A DNA stretch of 64,000 nucleotides from an uncultured Eubacterium sp. (GCA_910584245.1 CAJTZF010000007.1:62001-126000); one strand, 5' to 3'; shown: positions 1 to 8,956, counted from the first letter of the stretch. Numbers and translations are program-made. Notes: generated by a model from the sequence alone, not told the origin.

Positions 1-99
1 GAAGCTGTGGCAGAGGTGATTTCCTTTTTACACTCAGATGCGGCGAAATATATAACCGGTCAGAACATTTTTATGGATGCGGGTAATTTATTATATTAG
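1..99 (+). CDS. SDR-family oxidoreductase, C-terminal fragment
   Basis: The window opens inside this gene; only the last 32 codons and the TAG stop are present. The visible end reads like the close of a classical short-chain dehydrogenase/reductase of the FabG type: an SDAAKYITGQ segment followed by a short strand ending in DAG, which in the family lies next to the NAD(P)H pocket and tetramer interface. Catalytic Ser/Tyr/Lys are outside the window. With an acyl carrier protein gene 55 bp downstream and a MaoC hydratase further on, a 3-oxoacyl-ACP or sugar ketoreductase role is plausible, but the substrate cannot be read from this fragment. Confidence 0.75.
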   Translation, partial: EAVAEVISFLHSDAAKYITGQNIFMDAGNLLY

Positions 100-154
100 A
101 TACCAGAGTCAAAAGGTTAGTATATTTTTATAGTAGAGCGAATGGAGGAAAAGA

Positions 155-403
155 ATGGAGAAAAAGGAGATAAGAGAAAGGCTGCAGGAAATTTTCCAGG
201 ATATTTTTGACGATGACAGTTTGGAGATTTGTGAGCAGACGACGGCAGACGATATCGAGGATTGGGATTCTTTTGCTCAAATTGGGCTGATTATGGAAAT
301 TGAAAAGAGATTTCAGATCAAATTCAAATTGGGGGAAGTGTCAGAGTTGAAAAATGTCGGGGATATGCTTGCGTTGCTGTATGAAAAATGGGGGAGCAGG
401 TGA
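155..403 (+). CDS. acyl carrier protein (free-standing, pathway-specific)
   Basis: An 82-residue acidic protein with the acyl carrier protein fold: a four-helix pattern and a DSF motif at residues 38-40, where Ser39 would carry the 4'-phosphopantetheine arm. Housekeeping AcpP has DSL; DSF and the surrounding sequence suggest a dedicated carrier. It sits between an SDR and a GNAT gene and its stop is close to the GNAT start, so it is probably co-transcribed. With the FkbH-like, MaoC and SDR genes it likely holds an acyl or glyceryl intermediate during sugar modification; the cargo is an inference. Confidence 0.88.
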   Translation: MEKKEIRERLQEIFQDIFDDDSLEICEQTTADDIEDWDSFAQIGLIMEIEKRFQIKFKLGEVSELKNVGDMLALLYEKWGSR

Positions 404-409
404 GGATAT

Positions 410-955
410 ATGGTGTGGAATGAGACGGTGGAAGGCGTATATGTGCGGTTACGGTCCGCCCAGCTGGAGGACGCCCAGTTTACATACGAAATAAGGCAGG
501 ATAAAGAGAAAACCCGTTATATTCATTCGGTAAAAGGTTCCGTAGACAATCAGCGGGAGTGGCTGAGACAACAGAGGGAGAGAGAAGGCGATTATTTTTT
601 TATCGTCGAGACAAAGGATGGCGATCCAATTGGAACGACAGCTGTCTACAATATTCATGGTGATGAGGGAGAGGGAGGGCGTATTTTATTATATGGCACG
701 CCTGTGCAAAATGCAGAAGCGACGCTGTTAGGATACGATTTTGCGTTTTATGTGTATGGCTTAAAAAAATTGTGGCTGACCGTACATGAAGAAAATATCC
801 ATGTTCAGGGATATGTAAAGAAATTTGGCGCCAGGGAAGAGTATCGCAAATATAGTGACGATATGGGGGCAAATTTGATTTATTATATGGTTACGGAAGA
901 GCGATATGAAAAAAAGAGGCAGCGGATTATGAAAAGTATTGAGCTGCTGGCATAG
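410..955 (+). CDS. GNAT-family N-acyltransferase
   Basis: A 181-residue protein resembling RimJ/RimL and PseH-type GNAT acyltransferases. It begins with a VRLRSAQLEDAQ strand-helix, has the central beta hairpin around residues 60-80 (FFIVETKDGDPIGT) and a C-terminal segment where the family packs acyl-CoA (LTVHEENIHVQGYVKKFGA, about 121-139). GNAT enzymes transfer an acyl group from CoA, or sometimes ACP, to an amine. Next to an ACP and upstream of a sugar aminotransferase, the likely acceptor is an amino sugar. The start is 6 bp after the ACP stop, with GGTGAGGA overlapping that stop, suggesting translational coupling. Confidence 0.8.
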   Translation: MVWNETVEGVYVRLRSAQLEDAQFTYEIRQDKEKTRYIHSVKGSVDNQREWLRQQREREGDYFFIVETKDGDPIGTTAVYNIHGDEGEGGRILLYGTPVQNAEATLLGYDFAFYVYGLKKLWLTVHEENIHVQGYVKKFGAREEYRKYSDDMGANLIYYMVTEERYEKKRQRIMKSIELLA

Positions 956-966
956 GAGACGGCAAG

Positions 967-2742
967 GTGGAAAAAGAATTGATGACGGCGGAAGGGATAA
1001 AACGGCAATTAGCTTATCCATTTGATAACATGGAAGTTTTAAGGCAGTGTAAGAAGTGGAAAAAGGTGCTAAAGGAATCTGTGAGCGATTGTATTTGTAA
1101 GAGAATTGCCATACTTGGCGGTTCCACTACAAAACATGTCCGGGATGTGCTGGAGCTATTTCTCTTGAGAGAGGGGATTGAATGTGAGTTTTATGAATCG
1201 AATTATGCCAGGTTTTGGGAGGAGGGCGTGTTCCACAATGAGGAGCTGGAGAAATTTTCACCACATATAATTTATATATTTACCAGTTTCCGTAATTTAA
1301 ATATAAAAGGGACAGTTGAAAAAGAATATGACAGATTCCAGCTGTTGTGGGAGCGGCTCCAGGAACGGTATTCATGTACAATTTTACAAAATAATTTTGA
1401 ATTGCCTTTTTACCGCTTGCTTGGAAACCAGGATGCGGTTTTAAAAAGGGGGGATTCCTATTTTGTAAATTCAATGAATGAAAAATTTTATGATTATGCA
1501 AGAAATACTAAAAATTTTTATCTCGTAGATATTCACTACTTAGCTGCGGAATTTGGTTTGTCGCGATGGTACGACTTAAATGCATGGTACTTGTACAAGT
1601 ACGCTTTTTCCCTGGAAGCAGTTCCCCTTGTTGCATGGAATGTTTCGCGGATTGTAAAAGCAATGTGTGGAAAAAATAAAAAGGGCTTTGTGATTGATCT
1701 GGATAATACCCTTTGGGGGGGCGTGGTAGGCGAAGACGGGCCAGAGCATATCGAGATAGGAGAGGGAACTCCGATGGGGGAGGCGTATCTTGAGTTCCAG
1801 AACTATTTAAAGCGGCATGAGGAGCTGGGTATCGTATTGAATGTATGCTCGAAAAATGACGCGGATGTTGCACTGGAGGGAATCCAGAACGAGGAGAACG
1901 TGTTAAAGAAGGAAGACTTTTATCGGATTGAGGCGAACTGGAACCGCAAAGATGAAAATATACAACATATTGCGGGGCATCTAAATGTGTCTTTGGACAG
2001 CCTGGTATTTTTGGACGATAATCCAGCGGAGCGGGATATCGTAAATCAAAATCTTCCAATGGTGGAATCCCCCGCATTTGATACGGTAGAAAATTACATT
2101 AAGCTGGTAGACAAGAATCATTATTTTGAAGTGCTTAGCCTTTCGCAGGAGGACCAGGATAGAAATGCGATGTATAGGGAGAACCAGCTGAGGAAACAGG
2201 AAGAAGAAAAATTCCAGGACTATGGGAGTTATTTGCGGTCGTTGAATATGACGGCGCATATCCACCCGTTTCAAGAGGCGGAATGGGACCGGATATTCCA
2301 GTTGATCCAGAAGAGCAATCAGTTTAATTTGACGACAAGGCGTTATACGATGGGTGAAATTAAAAATATCAGTCAAAGTCAAAATTACATTACATTGTCA
2401 GGAAGGCTGGTAGATAAGTTTGGAGATAACGGGATTGTTTCTCTTCTCATTGCGGAAAAAGAAGGAGAGACGGCCCACATCCGGCTTTGGGTTATGAGTT
2501 GCCGCGTGTTAGGGCGTGATATGGAATATGCGATGTTTGATGAACTTGGGAATGCATGCAGGGAGAGCGGTATTAAGCAAATGAAGGGATATTTTTATCC
2601 TACAAAGAAAAATGGTATTGTTAAGGATTTATATGAGAAATTAGGGTTTGAAAATGAAGATGACCAGACATGGCATTATTCAGTGAAAGATAAGGAGATA
2701 CTGAAAAATCAGTTTATAACAGTTGAGACAGAAAGGGAATAA
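967..2742 (+). CDS. FkbH-like HAD-family protein (HAD-IIIC)
   Basis: A 591-residue protein starting with GTG. The HAD motif DLDNT is at residues 244-248 (Asp244, Asp246) followed by LWGGVVGEDG, the FkbH signature; motif IV is the LDDNPAERDIV segment. The N-terminal about 200 residues contain a GGSTT element resembling SGNH-like regions of this family, and the C-terminal third has a GNAT-like fold pattern. FkbH proteins load a three-carbon glyceryl unit from 1,3-bisphosphoglycerate onto an acyl carrier protein; homologues also occur in glycan loci. The ACP encoded two genes upstream is the natural partner. The start follows the GNAT stop by 11 bp and the next gene begins 3 bp after the stop. 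Confidence 0.85.
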   Translation: MEKELMTAEGIKRQLAYPFDNMEVLRQCKKWKKVLKESVSDCICKRIAILGGSTTKHVRDVLELFLLREGIECEFYESNYARFWEEGVFHNEELEKFSPHIIYIFTSFRNLNIKGTVEKEYDRFQLLWERLQERYSCTILQNNFELPFYRLLGNQDAVLKRGDSYFVNSMNEKFYDYARNTKNFYLVDIHYLAAEFGLSRWYDLNAWYLYKYAFSLEAVPLVAWNVSRIVKAMCGKNKKGFVIDLDNTLWGGVVGEDGPEHIEIGEGTPMGEAYLEFQNYLKRHEELGIVLNVCSKNDADVALEGIQNEENVLKKEDFYRIEANWNRKDENIQHIAGHLNVSLDSLVFLDDNPAERDIVNQNLPMVESPAFDTVENYIKLVDKNHYFEVLSLSQEDQDRNAMYRENQLRKQEEEKFQDYGSYLRSLNMTAHIHPFQEAEWDRIFQLIQKSNQFNLTTRRYTMGEIKNISQSQNYITLSGRLVDKFGDNGIVSLLIAEKEGETAHIRLWVMSCRVLGRDMEYAMFDELGNACRESGIKQMKGYFYPTKKNGIVKDLYEKLGFENEDDQTWHYSVKDKEILKNQFITVETERE

Positions 2743-2744
2743 AG

Positions 2745-3176
2745 ATGAGGACATATACGTTTGAAGAGATCTCTCTTGGACTGGAAGAACAATTTTCAGT
2801 GTGTGTGACGGAAGAAAAGGTGAATGCATTTCGTGAGTTGACCGGGGATACGAATTTGCTCCACCAGGATCGGGAATACGCGCGTGCAAACGGTTACAAG
2901 GACACGGTAGTTTTTGGAATGCTGACGACATCCTTTATTTCTACTCTATGCGGTGTGTGGCTTCCCGGTGAAAATAGTTTGATATATGATATGAACGCTT
3001 CCTATATAAAGCCAGTATATATCGGGGATGAACTGCTAGTATCAGGAACGGTTATGGAAAAAAGTGATGCGCTGCAGATGATTACGGTCAAATGGAAGAT
3101 TACCAATCAGCGTAACGCATGTGTCGCAAGAGGGAACGTTCGCGTTCAGGTAAGAGAACGGACAACCAATCATTAA
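2745..3176 (+). CDS. MaoC-like hot-dog hydratase/dehydratase
   Basis: A 143-residue single hot-dog protein. The hydratase dyad is visible as Asp35 and His40 in TGDTNLLHQD, matching the D-x4-H arrangement of R-specific enoyl-CoA/ACP hydratases, and FGML at 57-60 fits the central helix. These enzymes interconvert trans-2-enoyl and (R)-3-hydroxyacyl thioesters. With an ACP and SDR in the same operon, this suggests a 3-hydroxyacyl or enoyl group is built for attachment to a sugar, as in anthrose- or viosamine-type pathways; that link is inference. Confidence 0.85.
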   Translation: MRTYTFEEISLGLEEQFSVCVTEEKVNAFRELTGDTNLLHQDREYARANGYKDTVVFGMLTTSFISTLCGVWLPGENSLIYDMNASYIKPVYIGDELLVSGTVMEKSDALQMITVKWKITNQRNACVARGNVRVQVRERTTNH

Positions 3177-3187
3177 GGAGGATGCTT

Positions 3188-5560
3188 ATGGAACAGCCAT
3201 TAGTAAGCATATGTATGTCATGTTATAACCATGAAAAATATGTACGCCAGGCATTAGAAAGTGCGATTAATCAAACATATCCCAATATAGAGATATTAAT
3301 TTCGGATGACGGGTCGACAGATCGTTCGAGGGATATTATTTTGGAGATCATAAAGGAACATCCGGATAAAGTGATAAAAACATTTTTTTCTGAAACGAAT
3401 ACAGCCTTTGGGGTAGTGGAGGATATGTATCAAAGTTTTGAGGGAAAATATATAGCAGGTTTTTCTGCGGATGATTACTGGGGAGAAACAACGGTAGAAA
3501 CATACGTTACATTTATGGAGGAGTACGGGGAATACGCTGCTTGCTTTTGTGAGCCGGAAATTGTTCTGGAAGCGACGGGAGAAGTTCAAATTCCGGAATT
3601 TTGGGGACAGGGCAGGAGCCAGTATGAAATGTTTCGTTTATTATTTATGGAAGGAAACCGGATCTGTGCACCGTCCATGTTTGTGAGGGGCAGTGTTTGG
3701 AAGGAGATGGGGAGCTGGAAGTTCCAGTATAAACAGCTTCAGGATTATGAAATATGGCTGCGGATATTACAGAAATATGATATGTATTTTTTTAAAAAGG
3801 GAGAAGTGCCGGTTTACTATCGTGTTCATGGAAATAACCTCAGCCATGCAAGCGGGGAGAATATACAGCGGAATCTGACAGAGATAGCATATATACTATT
3901 TGAGATATTGGAACAAATGGAATATGATTTTTTTATGAAGGCATTTGGGAGCCAGTTTGTATATGCGGCTGACTCAGAACGTTTTTGCCTGACTTGCGAA
4001 AAGTTGATGGTGCTTATTCATGCGCCGGTTGTTCCGTTGAATTGTGTGATATTATACTATTTTACGCATATTGGGGATCCCGATTTTTCAGAGCATATTG
4101 AGAAGGATTATCTTATTACGCGAAAGGACTTGTGGGATTTAACCGGAGAGCTGCAGGGGGTACAAATGAACCGGGAAGATAGTGAAACGGTGAAACAGTG
4201 CCTTGAAACTATTGAGAGACAGAACGAGTTGATCGACGGACTGATGGATAAAGTGCGGCGCCTTAGCGCGGAAGCTACAAAAGAGGCGCCCAGGAAAAGA
4301 ATTATTGTAATAACGGACAGCGTTCACAGCAGTATGGTGCAGAGGTCTATTGGTCCGGATGTTGAAGTAGTGCTTTTTTTGGATTTTGAGAATTATCTTG
4401 CGAAATCCCCTGATGAATTAGAACAAGATAAACAGGTTTTATCGGAGCAGTTGAGAGAGTATGCAGCTTGTGTGGATGAAATTGATTTTGTGTTTTCCTT
4501 TATACAGAGGAATTATATGCCAGATGAAGAGGAGCTGGCGGACTGGGTTTTAAATGAGCTAAGGGAAAAGGGATATCCTGCTGAAAAGGTACTGGATGGC
4601 TGGAGGATATACCGGTCCTTTTATCCGAAAGAAAAATATGCCAGGATATTATCGAATCCACAGATAGGGAAATTGGATGGCATCGTACTCGGCATCTCAC
4701 ATGCGGAGGCGGGTATCCGTTCCTCTTTACTGCCGGGACGGGCGGCTAATTTTGCTTCCTCCTCTCAAGATCTGTACTTCAATTATTTTACAGCACAGAA
4801 GATATGGGAGGAATATCCGGACAAAGTGTCCGGCTTGAAATATGTGGTTATTGATATGTTTGATTATACCTATTTTAATTTCGAGTCAATGTTGACGGGC
4901 GCAACGATTGATTTTTTCAGAACAAGCGGATTGGATTGTCCGGAAACGTTTAATGATATGGGAAATAAGAATATCAGTCAGACAGCGGAAGAGATGAATG
5001 CTTTTCTTAGGACACAGTGGCCGCATTCGAACTCCTATGAGAGGGGAATATTTCAGCAGACATTTGGGGATGTGATACAGCAGGATGAGAATGCGTATTG
5101 TGACTATCCTCTGGTGGACCGGACGAGAAAAGTAAGCATAGATAAGATAGAAGAGTACAGTAAAAACCCGAACATAACGGCAGTCCAGGCAGGTTTTTTT
5201 GAAGAGAGCATAGAGAGAAATACAACATATTTATTGTGCCTGTTGGAATTCCTTACTAAGAAAAACCCCGGAATCAAAATATTTTTATGTTTGTTGCCGA
5301 AGTATAAAGATGTGGAAGCATTTGAGATAAGCCAGTTTGCGCACTGGAAAAAATTCTTTGAAAATGTGTTGGATCGTGTACAGAACAAATATCCATTTGT
5401 TTATTTAAACTATAAAGAGGATTACGAGTTATCGGGTAATGCGGATTATTACTGGGATCTGACTCATTTGAATTACGATGGCAGCGTGTATTTTACGAAA
5501 CAACTGGCGGAAGACATTTGTAAATATCTCGGGGAGAGTGAAATATGTACAAGCCGATAA
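3188..5560 (+). CDS. GT2 glycosyltransferase fused to an SGNH-like C-terminal domain
   Basis: A 790-residue two-domain protein. Residues 1-250 are a GT-A family 2 glycosyltransferase: VSICMSCYNHEKYV at the start, SDDGS at 39-43, and ADDYWGE around 95-101 in the DXD position. A helical linker (about 320-370) leads to a second domain from about 371. It begins IIVITDSVHSS, contains GISHAEAG at 503-510, and ends with a D-x-x-H pair (Asp757, His760), the pattern of SGNH/DltD-like acyl hydrolases or transferases. The start was set at 3188 because AAGGAGG lies 6 bp upstream; the earlier in-frame ATG overlaps the MaoC gene. The sugar and the role of the second domain are unknown. Confidence 0.75.
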   Translation: MEQPLVSICMSCYNHEKYVRQALESAINQTYPNIEILISDDGSTDRSRDIILEIIKEHPDKVIKTFFSETNTAFGVVEDMYQSFEGKYIAGFSADDYWGETTVETYVTFMEEYGEYAACFCEPEIVLEATGEVQIPEFWGQGRSQYEMFRLLFMEGNRICAPSMFVRGSVWKEMGSWKFQYKQLQDYEIWLRILQKYDMYFFKKGEVPVYYRVHGNNLSHASGENIQRNLTEIAYILFEILEQMEYDFFMKAFGSQFVYAADSERFCLTCEKLMVLIHAPVVPLNCVILYYFTHIGDPDFSEHIEKDYLITRKDLWDLTGELQGVQMNREDSETVKQCLETIERQNELIDGLMDKVRRLSAEATKEAPRKRIIVITDSVHSSMVQRSIGPDVEVVLFLDFENYLAKSPDELEQDKQVLSEQLREYAACVDEIDFVFSFIQRNYMPDEEELADWVLNELREKGYPAEKVLDGWRIYRSFYPKEKYARILSNPQIGKLDGIVLGISHAEAGIRSSLLPGRAANFASSSQDLYFNYFTAQKIWEEYPDKVSGLKYVVIDMFDYTYFNFESMLTGATIDFFRTSGLDCPETFNDMGNKNISQTAEEMNAFLRTQWPHSNSYERGIFQQTFGDVIQQDENAYCDYPLVDRTRKVSIDKIEEYSKNPNITAVQAGFFEESIERNTTYLLCLLEFLTKKNPGIKIFLCLLPKYKDVEAFEISQFAHWKKFFENVLDRVQNKYPFVYLNYKEDYELSGNADYYWDLTHLNYDGSVYFTKQLAEDICKYLGESEICTSR

Positions 5561-6660
5561 TAAAAGTTCCATTTTCAACATTTGAGCCAATGCACAATGA
5601 AATTCGCAGCGAGCTAAATGAAGCGTTTGAGCGCGTCTTAAATAATAGTTACTTTATCCTTGGGGAACAGTGTGAATTGTTTGAAAGGGAATTTGCGTCA
5701 TATTGTGGCACGAAGTTTTGTGTAGGCGTAGGTACAGGACTGGATGCTCTTACTTTGATCTTGCGGGCGATGGATATTGGTGCGGGCGATGAGGTGATTG
5801 TCCCTTCTAACACTTATATTGCCACAGCGTTAGCTGTTTCAAGCACGGGGGCAATACCGGTATTTGTGGAACCAGATATTCATACATATAATATAAATGC
5901 CGGGTTGATTGAGCGTAAGATCACATCGGAGACAAAGGCAATTATCGCTGTTCATTTGCAGGGGAGGCCTGCCGATATGGACGTTATCGTTCGAATTGCC
6001 AAAAAATATCATTTGAGGGTAATTGAAGATGCCGCACAATCACATGGGGCCAGGTACAAAGGAAAAAGGGTAGGAGGTTTAGGAGATGCCGCGGGATTCA
6101 GTTTTTATCCTGGAAAGAATCTGGGTGCATTAGGAGATGGTGGCTGTATAACTACGGATGATGAAGCGCTTGCCGTGAAAGTAAGGACACTGGCAAACTA
6201 TGGATCAGATTATAAGTATCACCATATATACAAGGGTGTGAACAGCCGTTTGGATGAAATGCAGGCGGCCTTCCTGCGCGTCAAGCTTTTGCGCCTTGAT
6301 TTATGGAACCAGGCGCGTCAGAAGGTGGCAGAGCAGTATTTTCAGAACATTCACAATCCACTATTGATATTGCCCCCGAAAAGTACGGCCGAGTATGAGC
6401 ATATTTATCATGTGTTTGCAGTTCGGTGCCCAAAAAGGGACGAATTAGAAGAGGCCCTGAAAGCTCATGGAATTGGTGTAGTCAAACATTATCCCGTTCC
6501 CATTCACAGGCAGAAAGCCTATTGTAGTTTGGGAATTGCAGAAGGCGAATTGCCAGTTGCGGAAGAAATAAGCAGAACGATTTTGAGTATTCCGATGTTT
6601 TATGGCATGAAAGAGGAAGAAATAAACTATGTTGTACAAATATTAAATTCTTTTGGTTGA
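5545..6660 (+). CDS. DegT/DnrJ/EryC1/StrS-family sugar aminotransferase
   Basis: A 371-residue PLP-dependent nucleotide-sugar aminotransferase. The Schiff-base lysine is Lys191 in SFYPGKNLGALGDGG; Asp162 in EDAAQSHG would contact the pyridine nitrogen. Overall it looks closest to FdtB/VioA-like 3- or 4-aminotransferases acting on dTDP-keto-6-deoxyhexoses. HLQGRPADMD replaces the usual HLYGQPADMD, a modest divergence near the active site. It overlaps the preceding gene by 16 bp (translational coupling) and is the last gene before a strong terminator. Together with the GNAT and acyl-thioester genes, an N-acylated amino sugar is the likely product. Confidence 0.88.
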   Translation: MYKPIIKVPFSTFEPMHNEIRSELNEAFERVLNNSYFILGEQCELFEREFASYCGTKFCVGVGTGLDALTLILRAMDIGAGDEVIVPSNTYIATALAVSSTGAIPVFVEPDIHTYNINAGLIERKITSETKAIIAVHLQGRPADMDVIVRIAKKYHLRVIEDAAQSHGARYKGKRVGGLGDAAGFSFYPGKNLGALGDGGCITTDDEALAVKVRTLANYGSDYKYHHIYKGVNSRLDEMQAAFLRVKLLRLDLWNQARQKVAEQYFQNIHNPLLILPPKSTAEYEHIYHVFAVRCPKRDELEEALKAHGIGVVKHYPVPIHRQKAYCSLGIAEGELPVAEEISRTILSIPMFYGMKEEEINYVVQILNSFG

Positions 6661-6662
6661 AT

Positions 6663-6710
6663 ATAGAAAGACCGTGCTTCATTCCTCAGTGAAACGTACG
6701 GTCTTTCTAT
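6663..6710 (+). terminator. hairpin terminator ending the glycan operon
   Basis: Perfect 13-bp arms ATAGAAAGACCGT (6663-6675) and ACGGTCTTTCTAT (6698-6710), with a small inner TTCA/TGAA pairing in the loop. It lies directly after the aminotransferase stop. The T-tract is weak, but the right arm itself is T-rich. Confidence 0.8.
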
Positions 6711-6783
6711 GTGCATATTTTCTGAACAATAGGGAAATTCGTTGTTTGTCCCAATTCCGACCGTAAAAGCCTGAAAATGATAG

Positions 6784-6812
6784 TTTACAATCCTATATAA
6801 ATATGTTAATAT
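6784..6812 (+). promoter_or_regulatory. promoter of the Rpn-like gene, overlapped by an inverted repeat
   Basis: TTTACA (6784-6789), 17-bp spacer, TAATAT (6807-6812). An 8-bp inverted repeat TCCTATAT (6791-6798) / ATATAGGA (6820-6827) brackets the -10 box and could be an operator. Confidence 0.65.
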
Positions 6813-6840
6813 GTTTTCAATATAGGATAGAGGAGGACAG

Positions 6841-7731
6841 GTGGGAGTGGACAAGCAGGTGGGAATAAGAAATTATGAGAGACGCCGGAGAGATATTGTT
6901 GAAATGAATCTGACAAGTGATTTATTGTCTTCGGTGACTTTTGAGGATTTGCTGGCGGCACAGGATGTATTGCGTATCATGACGGGAATGGATGAATTGA
7001 TAGTACTCCGGGTGGAACCGCAGAGGAGTTTTCGAAATATGTATGGGCACAGCTCCATTTCGGATGTGTGGGCGGAGGATGCGGCATATAACCAGTACAA
7101 TCTGGAAATACAGATTGCGGAGAACGAAGACCATTTGCGAAGGTCGCGTTTTATTCAAAGCCGTATTGACAGCCGTTGTCTTAGTACAGGGATGGAGTAT
7201 GGGGAATTACCGGAGTTGTATTTGATATTTATTACGGAGAAAGATTTTTTAGGTACAAATGAGGGAAGTTTTGAGATAGTACATAGAATAGAAGGGTTAG
7301 GGTGTCAGGTGGACGACGGGGTGCATGAAATCTATGCCAATTTAGAGAAACCAGTAGATGATGATACAAAACAGCGACTGCTGAAATATATCAAAGACAC
7401 AAATAATTTGGAGATCTCTACAGAAGGATTTGAAAATTTAGCAAAGCGGGTAAACGATTTAAAAAGTGAAGAAGGGGGATTACGGTATATGTGCAGTGTT
7501 ATGGAGAGAGAATGGGCGGAAGGAAGAGCAGAAGGAAGAGAAGAAGGCAATCTGCTTCATTTAATTCGCCAGACGATTAAAAAGTGTGAGAAGGGAATGG
7601 CAGTGGGTGAAATTGCGGAAGCGCTGGAGGAAGAGGTGGAGACCATTGAGAGGATTGTTATGGCAATTGTAATAACAGACTCGCAAGATGCGGAGGAAGT
7701 ATATAAGGAGATGAAGGAAATAGGCGTATAA
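6841..7731 (+). CDS. Rpn-family PD-(D/E)XK nuclease-like protein
   Basis: A 296-residue protein of the PDDEXK group often labelled transposase or recombination-promoting nuclease (Rpn). The core is visible as Asp75 in SISDVWAED and Glu89-x-Gln91 in NLEIQ, followed by SRFIQSRID and the GMEYGELPELYLIFI strand. The C-terminal tail with repeated EGR units (WAEGRAEGREEGN) and a coiled coil is typical. Members are sequence-nonspecific nucleases linked to RecA-independent recombination. The start is GTG at 6841 or 6847 behind AGGAGG. It stands alone with its own promoter; no transposon ends were found. Confidence 0.8.
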   Translation: MGVDKQVGIRNYERRRRDIVEMNLTSDLLSSVTFEDLLAAQDVLRIMTGMDELIVLRVEPQRSFRNMYGHSSISDVWAEDAAYNQYNLEIQIAENEDHLRRSRFIQSRIDSRCLSTGMEYGELPELYLIFITEKDFLGTNEGSFEIVHRIEGLGCQVDDGVHEIYANLEKPVDDDTKQRLLKYIKDTNNLEISTEGFENLAKRVNDLKSEEGGLRYMCSVMEREWAEGRAEGREEGNLLHLIRQTIKKCEKGMAVGEIAEALEEEVETIERIVMAIVITDSQDAEEVYKEMKEIGV

Positions 7732-7798
7732 TACGGAAGTGATTTTCAATATTTGAGAATGCAATGATTGAAAGATATTTATATTAGGAGGTGTAGAA

Positions 7799-8956
7799 AT
7801 GAGACATCATAGATATAACCCGGATTTTAAATTTGCTGTTTCGCCGGAAGAATTTAATAAATATAGTGATAGGGAGTTTTTGCAATATTGTCTGGGCGCT
7901 ACGATGTACATGCCCGGAACGAAAGATTTTTCCCATAAAATATTAGAAGATGAAATACCGGGATTAACCTCACTTGTAATGTGTTTTGAGGATGCCTGCA
8001 GGGAAGATGAGGTTTTTGCAGCGGAAAATAACGTATTGGCAATGTTAGAACGGGTAAGTACTGCGATTGATGAGGGAAATCTCACATATGAACAGATTCC
8101 ACTAATTTTTTGCCGGGTGAGGGATGTAGACCAGTTTAAACATTTTGCTGGGCGGTTGACAAAACATCAGGTGAAAGTGCTGGCAGGCATTACGTTTCCT
8201 AAATTTGGATCTGGCAACGGTGAAGAATATTTTCAGTACTTACAGCTCCTAAATGAGCATTTTGGCGAAATATTGTATGGTATGCCAATTATAGAGGATA
8301 GGGCGGTCGCATATAAAGAGACAAGAGTTCAGGAGTTATTGGATATACATACTATTTTGGATAAATATAAGGATTTGGTTTTGCAGGTCCGTGTGGGGGG
8401 AACGGATTTTTCTTCTTATTTTGGTGTGAGGAGAGGGGTGGACTATTCAATATATGATATATTAACCGTTAGCGAGTGCCTGACAGATATTTTAAATGTT
8501 CTTGCAAGAAATAATGATTATACGGTATCGGGACCTGTATGGGAATATTTTAGGGCAAGTAAGGATATGATGTTCCGGGAACTGCCGAAATATGATGTTC
8601 CGAACTGTATTTTAAAACGGATCCCAATTATTAATGATGAAGTGGATGGATTGCTTCGAGAAGTAATTTTAGATAAGGCAAATGGTTTTGTTGGGCGAAC
8701 AGTTATCCATCCGTCTCATATCAAATATGTGAATGCGATGCAGGCCGTGACAAGTGAGGAGTATGAGGATGCATGCCAGATTTTAGGAAGTGAAGCGGGT
8801 GGTGTTCTGAAAAGCTTGCATGAAAATAAGATGAATGAAATGAAGCCGCATAGGAATTGGGCCATGCGTGTTTATATGAGATCGCGGGCGTATGGTGTTA
8901 TTCAAGACCAAAATAGTTATTTTCGGCTTCTTGGTATCGAGGGAAAAAACAAATAG
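7799..8956 (+). CDS. CitE/HpcH-like C-C bond lyase, TIM-barrel fold (ter-associated type)
   Basis: A 385-residue protein resembling the CitE/HpaI-like lyases often encoded beside tellurium-resistance (ter) biosynthetic genes. Visible elements: MCFEDA at 61-66, QVRVGGTDFSS around 196-206, and VIHPSHI near the C-terminus, equivalent to the IHP motif of citrate lyase beta subunits. Such enzymes cleave or form C-C bonds of CoA-type or 2-oxoacid substrates with a divalent metal. Usually it comes with phosphoribosyltransferase, ATP-grasp and HAD partners; none are here. RBS TTAGGAGGTG is optimal. Function in this setting unknown. Confidence 0.68.
   Translation: MRHHRYNPDFKFAVSPEEFNKYSDREFLQYCLGATMYMPGTKDFSHKILEDEIPGLTSLVMCFEDACREDEVFAAENNVLAMLERVSTAIDEGNLTYEQIPLIFCRVRDVDQFKHFAGRLTKHQVKVLAGITFPKFGSGNGEEYFQYLQLLNEHFGEILYGMPIIEDRAVAYKETRVQELLDIHTILDKYKDLVLQVRVGGTDFSSYFGVRRGVDYSIYDILTVSECLTDILNVLARNNDYTVSGPVWEYFRASKDMMFRELPKYDVPNCILKRIPIINDEVDGLLREVILDKANGFVGRTVIHPSHIKYVNAMQAVTSEEYEDACQILGSEAGGVLKSLHENKMNEMKPHRNWAMRVYMRSRAYGVIQDQNSYFRLLGIEGKNK

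Noticed and set aside
3119..3187. Upstream extension of the GT2-SGNH gene
   Set aside because: Lies inside the MaoC gene; the true start at 3188 has AAGGAGG at the right distance.
6841..7731. Insertion sequence encoding a transposase
   Set aside because: Rpn proteins are often labelled transposases, but no terminal inverted repeats or target duplications were found.
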